Source: JAVKBW01 sp964352715 (lineage in GTDB: Bacteria > Pseudomonadota > Alphaproteobacteria > UBA8366 > Aestuariispiraceae). Taken from it: a stretch of DNA of 12,301 nucleotides. Location of the stretch: contig CAYGSU010000091.1 in NCBI GenBank assembly GCA_964352715.1, positions 1 through 12,301 on the forward strand, in the 5' to 3' direction. How positions within the stretch are numbered: position 1 is the stretch's first letter; each line of letters starts with the position of its first letter. A program made the translations under genes and the position numbers. Of this stretch, positions 1 through 5,482 are shown one piece after another. A model generated the notes under the pieces. That model saw only the letters and a list, made by a program, of their open reading frames with translations. It was not told where the DNA came from and searched no databases.

Positions 1-1030
1 AGTCCAGCACGATCTTGCCGGATTTGCCGGAACACATGGTTTCGAACCCGTCGATGTAATCGTCCACCTTCATGCGATGGGTGAGGATCGGGTTGAGGTC
101 CAGTCCTTCCTGAATCAGCGCCGTGCCCTTGTACCAGGTCTCGAACATCTCGCGGCCGTAGATGCCCTTGATCTGCAGCCCCTTGAACACGACCTGGGTC
201 AGATCAACGGCGGCGTCGCTGGGAGGGATGCCCAGCAGGGCGACCTTGCCGCCATGGATCATCGCCTTCAGCATCGAATTGAAGGCATGCGGGTTGCCGG
301 ACATTTCCAGCCCGACATCAAAGCCTTCGGTCATGCCGAGGCTTTTCATCACCTCGTCGAGGCTGGTCTTCGAGACATCGACGGCGTTCCGGATGCCCAA
401 AGATTTCGCCAGTTCCAGCCGGTACGGATTGACGTCGGTGATCACCACATGCCGGGCGGCGACCTTTTTTGCGACGGCGGCCGCCATGATGCCGATCGGC
501 CCGGCCCCGGTGACCAGCACGTCCTCGCCCACCAGATCGAACGACAACGCGGTGTGGACGGCGTTGCCGTAGGGGTCGAGGATCGCCGCCAGATCGTCGC
601 TCAGGTAATCCGGCAGCTTGTAGGTATTGTGCGCCGGGATGGCGAGATATTCCGCGAACGCGCCCGGCCGGTTGACGCCGACGCCGACCGTGTTGCGGCA
701 CAGATGTTCCCGCCCCGCCCGGCAGTTGCGGCACAGGCCGCAGACGATATGGCCCTCGCCCGACACCCGGTCGCCGATTTCGAACCCCTCGACATCCTCG
801 CCCATCGCGGCAACCTCGCCGGCGAATTCGTGGCCCACCGTCATCGGCACCGGAATGGTTTTCTGCGACCAATCGTCCCAGGTGTAGATATGGATATCGG
901 TGCCGCAGATGGCGGTTTTCTTTATCCGGATCAGCAGATCGTTCGGGCCGTATTCCGGCACCGGCACCTGCTGCATCCAGATGCCGCGTTCCGGCTTCTG
1001 CTTCACCAGTGCTTTCATCAATTCGGGCAT
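1..1030 (-). CDS. tdh: L-threonine 3-dehydrogenase (3' end cut by window edge)
   Basis: Zinc- and NAD-dependent medium-chain dehydrogenase that oxidises L-threonine to 2-amino-3-ketobutyrate, the substrate of the neighbouring kbl product; cytoplasmic. I read 343 codons with no stop before the window edge. The last residues visible (SGKIVLD) match the end of the 341-aa E. coli enzyme, so only one to three residues are missing. Visible are the catalytic zinc segment AICGTD (Cys42), GHE (His67, Glu68), the structural zinc cysteines C97, C100, C103 and C111, and the Rossmann motif G175-x-G177-xx-G180 with the NAD-selecting Asp199 at the end of the next strand. The start at 1030 gives MPELMKALVK; a second in-frame ATG at 1018 gives the E. 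coli-like MKALVK, and either is possible. A purine-rich GGAAAA lies just before 1030. The gene is downstream of kbl in the same direction, with 161 bp between them that contain a palindromic repeat. Family assignment is very secure. Confidence 0.97.
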   Translation of the reverse strand, partial: MPELMKALVKQKPERGIWMQQVPVPEYGPNDLLIRIKKTAICGTDIHIYTWDDWSQKTIPVPMTVGHEFAGEVAAMGEDVEGFEIGDRVSGEGHIVCGLCRNCRAGREHLCRNTVGVGVNRPGAFAEYLAIPAHNTYKLPDYLSDDLAAILDPYGNAVHTALSFDLVGEDVLVTGAGPIGIMAAAVAKKVAARHVVITDVNPYRLELAKSLGIRNAVDVSKTSLDEVMKSLGMTEGFDVGLEMSGNPHAFNSMLKAMIHGGKVALLGIPPSDAAVDLTQVVFKGLQIKGIYGREMFETWYKGTALIQEGLDLNPILTHRMKVDDYIDGFETMCSGKSGKIVLD

Positions 1031-1076
1031 TTGCTTTTCCGATCCTTCATGTGGTCTCCCTCCCTTTGGAAAAAAT

Positions 1077-1167
1077 CGAGTCCCGGACCTGATCCGGGAC
1101 CCATTCCGCTGGCTTCACAACTCGCTGAAACGCTTCAGGAATGGACCCCGGCTCAGGGCCGGGGATC
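1077..1167. repeat. Composite palindromic repeat, copy 1
   Basis: Two short palindromes are separated by about 45 bp. The first has arms GTCCCGGA/TCCGGGAC at 1080-1087 and 1093-1100 with a 5-nt loop. The second has arms CCCCGGC/GCCGGGG at 1146-1152 and 1158-1164 with a 5-nt loop. Flanking words CGAG, ATTCCG and GCTTCAGGAATGGA recur in the same order and spacing at 8285-8376, so this is one member of a dispersed family. It sits between kbl and tdh. No T-run follows either stem on either strand, so it is not an ordinary terminator. It may stabilise or attenuate the kbl-tdh transcript, which is inference. Confidence 0.85.
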
Positions 1168-1191
1168 TTGCTCATTGCCTCCTCAGGGCCT

Positions 1192-2382
1192 TTACTTAAT
1201 AACACCCATATCCCGCCCGACCTCGGCGAAGGCGGCGACGGCGCGGTCGATGTCTTCCGTGCTGTGCGCCGCCGACATCTGGGTGCGGATGCGCGCCTGG
1301 CCCTGCGGCACGACGGGATAGAAAAAGCCGATCACGTAGACGCCGCGTTCCAGCATCGCCGCCGCCATGTCCTGCGCCAGTTTGGCATCGCCCAGCATGA
1401 CCGGAATAATCGGGTGTTCGCCCGGCGCCAGCGTGAAGCCCAGCTTCGTCATTTCGGTACGGAAATGTTCCGCATTGGCCTTCAACCGGACCCGCAGATC
1501 GTCCGACTGTTCCAGCATGTCGATCACCCGCAGCGAGGTCGCGGCGATCACCGGGGCCAGCGTGTTGGAAAACAGATACGGGCGCGAGCGCTGGCGCAGC
1601 CAGTCGACGATTTCCTTCTTCGCCACCGTATACCCGCCGGACGCGCCGCCAAGCGCCTTGCCCAGCGTGCCGGTCATGATATCGACCCGGCCTTCGACGC
1701 CGCAGTATTCCGGCGTGCCCCTGCCCTTGTCGCCGACAAAGCCGACGGCGTGGCTGTCATCGACCATCACCATGGCATCGTATTTTTCGGCCAGATCGCA
1801 GATCTCGGGCAGCTTCGCGATGAAGCCGTCCATCGAGAACACGCCGTCGGTGGCGATCATCCTGAACCGGCTTCCCTCGGCCTCCTTCAGCTTTTCTTCC
1901 AGATCGGCCATGTCGGAATTGGCGTAGCGCAGCCGTTTCGCCTTGCAGAGCCTGATGCCGTCGATCATCGAGGCGTGGTTCAACGCATCGGATATCACCG
2001 CGTCTTCCGGCCCCAGCAGGGTTTCGAACAGGCCGGCATTGGCGTCGAAACAGGACGAATACAGGATCGCATCCTCGTAGCCGAGGAAACCGGCCAGCCG
2101 GGATTCCAGCTCCTTGTGTTCTTCCTGCGTGCCGCAGATGAACCGCACCGAGGCCATGCCGTAACCGTAGCGGTCGAGCGCCTGTTTGGCGGCGGTCACC
2201 AGATCGGCATTGTCGGCCAGACCGAGATAGTTGTTGGCGCAGAAATTCAGCACATGGGCGCCGCCGGCGACGTCGATTCCCGACGTCTGCTTCGAGGTGA
2301 TGACGCGTTCGGTCTTGTACAGGCCATCCGCCCGCAGACCGTCGAGCTGTTCCTGAAGATGCCCGGTAAAGGATGAGATCAT
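1192..2382 (-). CDS. kbl: Glycine C-acetyltransferase (2-amino-3-ketobutyrate CoA ligase)
   Basis: PLP enzyme that cleaves 2-amino-3-ketobutyrate with CoA to glycine and acetyl-CoA, the second step of threonine breakdown after Tdh. It is an alpha-oxoamine synthase-type, fold type I aminotransferase relative. The PLP lysine lies in GTLGKALGGASGGY (Lys242 from the chosen start). SDALNHAS (His136) and MVDDSHAVG (Asp208, His211) are the usual cofactor-binding segments, and the C-terminal RIRTQMSAAHS matches the E. coli protein closely. I chose ATG 2382, giving MISSFTGHLQEQ and 396 aa against 398 in E. coli, because GGGGA lies 9 nt upstream. The reading frame stays open to a TTG at 2415, but that adds 11 residues with no counterpart. 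A weak promoter is possible just upstream (TTGCAA at 2442-2437, 17-nt spacer, ATGATT at 2419-2414, minus strand). tdh follows downstream. Very secure. Confidence 0.97.
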   Translation of the reverse strand: MISSFTGHLQEQLDGLRADGLYKTERVITSKQTSGIDVAGGAHVLNFCANNYLGLADNADLVTAAKQALDRYGYGMASVRFICGTQEEHKELESRLAGFLGYEDAILYSSCFDANAGLFETLLGPEDAVISDALNHASMIDGIRLCKAKRLRYANSDMADLEEKLKEAEGSRFRMIATDGVFSMDGFIAKLPEICDLAEKYDAMVMVDDSHAVGFVGDKGRGTPEYCGVEGRVDIMTGTLGKALGGASGGYTVAKKEIVDWLRQRSRPYLFSNTLAPVIAATSLRVIDMLEQSDDLRVRLKANAEHFRTEMTKLGFTLAPGEHPIIPVMLGDAKLAQDMAAAMLERGVYVIGFFYPVVPQGQARIRTQMSAAHSTEDIDRAVAAFAEVGRDMGVIK

Positions 2383-2442
2383 GGCACTTGTTCCCCGCTT
2401 TCCATCAGCGGACAATCATCGCCTTCACAGCAGGGCTTGCAA

Positions 2443-2456
2443 CCGGGAAAACCCGG
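2443..2456. other. Short GC hairpin between SCO gene and kbl
   Basis: The arms CCGGG and CCCGG flank a 4-nt A loop (T loop when read on the minus strand). It lies 34 nt beyond the SCO stop and about 60 nt before the kbl start, the right place for an operon boundary. No T-tract follows it on the minus strand, so a factor-independent terminator is doubtful. It may only be an mRNA end-stabilising stem. Confidence 0.25.
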
Positions 2457-2489
2457 AAATCGCGGAAACGGAAAAATTTTCAGATAGCG

Positions 2490-3059
2490 CTAGAGATAGC
2501 TTTCGATAATCTCGGCCATCTTTTCCGGTGCCAGGACCGGCGGCATCAGGGTTTCGAATTCGCCGTCCGGCCCCATCAGATAGATGTAGCTGCCGTGGCT
2601 GTACATCGGGTTGCCGTTCCAGTCCTCGCCCAGCAGCTTGAATTTCACCTGATAGGCGGCATGGGCGCGTGTCAGTTGATCCATCGTGCCGGTGAGACCA
2701 AGCAGCCGGGGATGGATTTTCGCCAGGGCCCGTTTCATTTCCGGCGGCGTGTCCCAGGCCGGGTCGACGGTGATCAGCACCGGCTGCAACAGGTCGGCAT
2801 CGTCGCCCAAAGCGTCGATCGCCTGCGCCATCAGCGGCAGAGCCGCGCTGCAGATACCGGGGCAGTTGGCGTAACCGAAAAACACCAGCAGGTGGCGGCC
2901 GTGAAAATCCGCCTCCGTCACTGGTACTCCGTTGTGGTCGATCAGCTCAAATGGCCCACCGATACTATCCGCCAGCGGCGACACGGTTTCAGCAGATCCG
3001 GTCCCCGCGGGTGACAACAGCGCCAGGGCCAGCAAGATGCCCGTCAGGCGGTTCCGCAC
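2490..3059 (-). CDS. SCO1/SenC family copper chaperone-like protein
   Basis: Predicted exported thioredoxin-fold protein of the SCO1/SenC/PrrC family, which binds copper and delivers it to, or reduces the cysteines of, the CuA site of cytochrome c oxidase. The family motif is present: GYANCPGICSAALP with Cys66 and Cys70 (CxxxC), plus the distal ligand His155 in YSHGSYIYLMGPDG. LITVDPAWDTP is the usual SCO strand. An N-terminal hydrophobic segment (RLTGILLALALLSPAGTGSA) is a signal peptide or membrane anchor. The frame is open far upstream, but that part overlaps the preceding gene. I chose GTG 3059, giving 189 aa, because it overlaps the preceding TAG stop by one base (TAGTG) with GGAG 11 nt upstream. 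This implies translational coupling to the CxxxC protein before it. No oxidase genes are in the window, so the client is unknown. It could act as a periplasmic thiol reductase rather than a copper donor. Confidence 0.9.
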   Translation of the reverse strand: MRNRLTGILLALALLSPAGTGSAETVSPLADSIGGPFELIDHNGVPVTEADFHGRHLLVFFGYANCPGICSAALPLMAQAIDALGDDADLLQPVLITVDPAWDTPPEMKRALAKIHPRLLGLTGTMDQLTRAHAAYQVKFKLLGEDWNGNPMYSHGSYIYLMGPDGEFETLMPPVLAPEKMAEIIESYL

Positions 3060-3619
3060 TATTCGTACCACTCCAGGAATTCCTTGTCCGCCGGGTGGCC
3101 GAGGCCGAGCCAGCCATCGCGTTCGATCAGCGCCATGACACGGGAATCCTTGCGAAACCAGGGGCCCGTCTTGCCGGCGTCTTCCGGAAACTTCGCGGCC
3201 CAGGCATCCGAAAACCCGGTCGCCTTTTGCCACTCCGTCTGACCCTGTTCGCGGATGAACTGCACCTGGAACAGTTTCACCGCATCGCCCAGCATCAGCC
3301 CGTCAACATCGACCTGTTTGCCGCAATAGGGCAGCAGATCGGCCACCGCGCCGGCGAAGTTCGGCTGCCCGTTCTTGGCCGCTAGCACCAGCCGGTCGTC
3401 GGCCCGCAGAATGCCGAGCTGGCGCGACCCGTCAGTGCAATTGGCAGGGCAATCGCCGGTCAACTCGCACAGAATATCAACAACTTTGCCGCTGAAGACG
3501 GCCTTTTCCTCGCCCGCCAGATTCCAGGATTTCGCCTGACTTTCCTGCGCCTGTGCAATAGAACTGAAAGCGAGAGCAGCAGACAGGACTGCGCCTGCCA
3601 GTATCGATTTCATCGTCAT
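3059..3619 (-). CDS. Exported CxxxC protein of unknown function (second of pair)
   Basis: I do not recognise a named family. It has 186 aa with a clear Sec signal peptide (MKSILAGAVLSAALAFSSIAQA, with cleavage likely after AQA), so it is periplasmic. The mature part holds the segment FSGKVVDILC (Cys51), then DCPANC (Cys57, Cys61; CxxxC), then QLGILRADD, and a further Cys99. The tail (about residues 125-186) is rich in Trp and charged residues. The layout Gx(V/I)xDxxC...CxxxC-x8-(I/L)Lx(A)DD matches the protein encoded just upstream (4122-3619), so the two are probably paralogues. The start at 3619 (TGATG overlap with the preceding stop, and a G-rich GGGGGCGG upstream) is preferred; an ATG at 3613 is an alternative. 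It overlaps the SCO gene that follows. With four cysteines beside an SCO protein, a copper-binding or thiol-relay role is plausible, but this is inference. Confidence 0.8.
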   Translation of the reverse strand: MTMKSILAGAVLSAALAFSSIAQAQESQAKSWNLAGEEKAVFSGKVVDILCELTGDCPANCTDGSRQLGILRADDRLVLAAKNGQPNFAGAVADLLPYCGKQVDVDGLMLGDAVKLFQVQFIREQGQTEWQKATGFSDAWAAKFPEDAGKTGPWFRKDSRVMALIERDGWLGLGHPADKEFLEWYE

Positions 3620-4122
3620 CAACCGCCCCCCAGAATCCGTGCTTTCTCGTCTTTCGGAATGGCGAAAGGCGGAGTAAGGCCATAGTCTTCATGTGTCGGG
3701 TTGATGCCCTGGTTCGTCAGGATATTTTCGACCACCAGATATTTCAGTCCGTCCCGTTCATGAACCATGCCTTCAGCCGTCACGGTTTCACTTTGCAGAT
3801 CGAGGAAGGTGGGCGAGCCATCGGCAGTGCCCTGCCCTTCCAGTTGCAGCACCATGTAGACCTGCCCGTCATCGGCCAGAAGACCAACCGGAATGCCGCC
3901 GGCGGCGCACCAGATGGCGCAGGTATGATGCGCACTGCCAAGCGTCGCTTCCGCCGACCCCATGACACCGGAAACATAGCACCAGGTATCCATGATCTCG
4001 CCGGTTACGGTTATCCGTTGCGCCGCCGCCGCAGCCTGACTGTGCTTCCAGGGCTGCAGCACAAGCCCCAGACCCAGAACGAAAACGGCAACCGCCGCCA
4101 TGCTGAAAATCGTTCGTTTCAT
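3619..4122 (-). CDS. Exported or membrane-anchored CxxxC protein of unknown function (first of pair)
   Basis: First gene of the three-gene minus-strand operon; 167 aa, no named family recognised. An N-terminal hydrophobic stretch (MKRTIFSMAAVAVFVLGLGL) ends in LQPWKHSQAAAAA, fitting a signal peptide or an uncleaved anchor. The mature part has VTGEIMDTWC (Cys48), then SAHHTCAIWC (His65, His66, Cys68, Cys72; CxxxC), then VGLLADDGQVYMVLQL and a beta-rich second half ending in VTAEGMVHERDGLKYLVVENI. The strand pattern resembles a small beta-barrel, but I cannot assign a fold. Its C-x19-C-x3-C arrangement aligns with C-x5-C-x3-C of the next protein, with the same 8-residue gap to LLADD. The HHxCxxxC cluster could bind a metal. 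ATG 4122 is chosen because GGGGA lies 9 nt upstream; the open frame reaches a TTG at 4140 with no added support. A candidate promoter lies at 4196-4169. Confidence 0.8.
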   Translation of the reverse strand: MKRTIFSMAAVAVFVLGLGLVLQPWKHSQAAAAAQRITVTGEIMDTWCYVSGVMGSAEATLGSAHHTCAIWCAAGGIPVGLLADDGQVYMVLQLEGQGTADGSPTFLDLQSETVTAEGMVHERDGLKYLVVENILTNQGINPTHEDYGLTPPFAIPKDEKARILGGG

Positions 4123-4168
4123 TTTTTCATTTCCCCGCAACTAACCTGCCCATGGAGACCTTGCGGGG

Positions 4169-4196
4169 GTATCAAGTCCAATCACTATGGCCTCAA
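4169..4196 (-). promoter_or_regulatory. Candidate promoter of the CxxxC/SCO operon
   Basis: Read on the minus strand, TTGAGG (4196-4191) and TGATAC (4174-4169) are separated by 16 nt, resembling sigma-70 -35 and -10 elements. The -10 would place the transcript start about 40 nt before the ATG at 4122. The -35 box lies between the two copies of a direct repeat that may be an operator. This is a by-eye match only. Confidence 0.3.
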
Positions 4197-4212
4197 GCGT
4201 CATCACTAAGGC
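4181..4212. repeat. 11-bp direct repeat, 21-bp period, in divergent control region
   Basis: ATCACTATGGC (4181-4191) is repeated as ATCACTAAGGC (4202-4212), 10 of 11 identical, with starts 21 bp apart. That is two helical turns, so the copies lie on the same DNA face. They overlap and flank the candidate minus-strand -35 box and lie upstream of the divergent response-regulator gene. This is the geometry of a tandem activator or repressor site; the binding protein is unknown. Confidence 0.45.
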
Positions 4213-4248
4213 GTTACGGTTGGTCTGAAATAGCTCGGTTTTTCGGCA

Positions 4249-4275
4249 ATTGTTCTTGCTTTCGATCAGAACAAT
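4249..4275. promoter_or_regulatory. 8-bp inverted repeat upstream of response regulator
   Basis: ATTGTTCT (4249-4256) and AGAACAAT (4268-4275) are perfect inverted copies separated by 11 nt. The repeat ends 38 nt before the ATG at 4314. It could be a dyad operator or a leader hairpin; no T-run follows, so it is not a terminator for plus-strand transcription. Confidence 0.4.
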
Positions 4276-4313
4276 GCTTTGAGATACAGGCCCCGGACTG
4301 GAGATTGGGCCGC

Positions 4314-5360
4314 ATGACCGGTTTTGAAAACTGCACGGTTCTTGTGGTCGAGGATCACATGGCGATCCGATCACTGCTGGCGTCGGTTCTGAAATCGCTC
4401 GGCGTCAAGAACGTGATTGTCGCCAATAACGGCGCCCAGGCCATCGAGATCATGAAAACGATGCGGCATCGGCCCGATATCGCCGGCGCGTCTGAAATCG
4501 ACGCCATTATCTCCGATTGGGTAATGGACAACATCGACGGGGCGACCCTGTTGCGCTGGGTTCGCCGGCACAAGGAGTCGCCGGACCGCTTCATGCCGTT
4601 TCTGATGCTGAGTGCGCATGCCGGCGCCGACAGGGTTGAACTGGCCCGCGATCTGGGCGCATCGGATTTCATGGCGAAGCCGTTCACCGCCGCCGGTCTT
4701 GCAGCGCATCTTGTCATCGCCATGACCGACGAACGCCATTATGTGAAGGTTGGCCCCTATTTCGGTCCGGACCGGCGCAAACGCATCGAAGACGTTTCCG
4801 CCGACAAGCGCGACAGCGACACACCCTACACTGAAAAGGGTGTCCGGTATTTTCCGCCGCCCCGAAACAAGCGTCGCAAGGTCAGCAAGGATTTTGAGCC
4901 GGATAGTTCGGCGATAGAAGTGGTGGAGACGGAACTGGAAACATGGACAGAAGACTTCCGCGATTGGATGGAAACCTATTTCCAGCAACTGACGACAGCC
5001 TGTGCCGGCTGTGACGGGGCGACGCCGAAACAACGAAACAGGCATTTCAGCGAAATCAACGCGATCGCGCATGAAATTCGCGGCCAGGGCGGCATGTTCG
5101 GCTTCCCGCTGATCACCGACGTTGCACGATCGCTGTTCGATCTGACCCTGCGGAATACGGACCAATCTGACGGTTGCCTGTCGCTGGTCCGGAATCATAT
5201 CGACACGATGAAGGCCGTGATGCATGGCAATGTCGAAGGCGACGGCGGTATTGTCGGCGCCGAACTGGTGGCGGAACTGAAGCGCGCCAACACCCGTTTT
5301 CTGACCACCCCCGGCCTGGAAGGCGCGGTCAGCCGCGATTTTGAAAAAGCCAACCAGTAG
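4314..5360 (+). CDS. Response regulator receiver fused to an HPt-like domain
   Basis: 348-aa cytoplasmic two-component protein with no DNA-binding domain that I can see. Receiver domain, about residues 5-138: acidic pocket Glu13/Asp14 (LVVEDH), phosphoacceptor Asp68 (IISDWVMD), Ser100 in the switch position (MLSAHA), Lys122 (MAKPF). The linker, about 140-200, is charged and contains YFGPDRRKR, a short motif that I recall in alphaproteobacterial regulators. C-terminal part, about 205-340, is helical; IAHEIRGQGGMFGFPLI carries His253 in an HxxRGxGxxFG context typical of histidine phosphotransfer domains. ATG 4314 is chosen because GGAG lies 10 nt upstream and the receiver begins right after it; the frame is open back to 4152 but those residues look non-coding. 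No histidine kinase is adjacent. It precedes the formate dehydrogenase gene by 122 bp, so co-regulation is possible but unproven. Confidence 0.85.
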   Translation: MTGFENCTVLVVEDHMAIRSLLASVLKSLGVKNVIVANNGAQAIEIMKTMRHRPDIAGASEIDAIISDWVMDNIDGATLLRWVRRHKESPDRFMPFLMLSAHAGADRVELARDLGASDFMAKPFTAAGLAAHLVIAMTDERHYVKVGPYFGPDRRKRIEDVSADKRDSDTPYTEKGVRYFPPPRNKRRKVSKDFEPDSSAIEVVETELETWTEDFRDWMETYFQQLTTACAGCDGATPKQRNRHFSEINAIAHEIRGQGGMFGFPLITDVARSLFDLTLRNTDQSDGCLSLVRNHIDTMKAVMHGNVEGDGGIVGAELVAELKRANTRFLTTPGLEGAVSRDFEKANQ

Positions 5361-5482
5361 AACACCGAATATCGGCGCGGTTGGAACATCACGAGACGCT
5401 TTCAGGGTATGGTTCACCCCCCTTTTGCGCTGTAAACTCCGGCATTGTTAGACGACCGTGCATCAGGCAAGAGCAGGCATTC

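Noticed and set aside
77..1321. Long plus-strand open frame of 414 codons opposite tdh and the end of kbl
   Set aside because: The minus strand reads as clear Tdh and Kbl proteins over the same bases. The plus frame is a GC-codon shadow rich in His, Arg and Asp with no domain.
3060..3233. N-terminal extension of the SCO protein frame
   Set aside because: These 58 codons lie inside the preceding CxxxC gene, encode no signal peptide at their start, and the GTG at 3059 with GGAG upstream gives a normal SCO length and signal.
4152..4313. N-terminal extension of the response-regulator frame
   Set aside because: The receiver domain begins directly after the ATG at 4314, which has its own GGAG. 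The upstream part holds the operator-like repeats.
5350..5381. CCAAC/GTTGG stem around the response-regulator stop codon, with an inner CCGA/TCGG
   Set aside because: Short arms, no T-tract, and partly inside the coding sequence; not supported as a terminator or operator.
4371..5417. Minus-strand open frame of 348 codons opposite the response regulator
   Set aside because: The plus strand has intact receiver and HPt motifs with a ribosome site; the minus reading has none.
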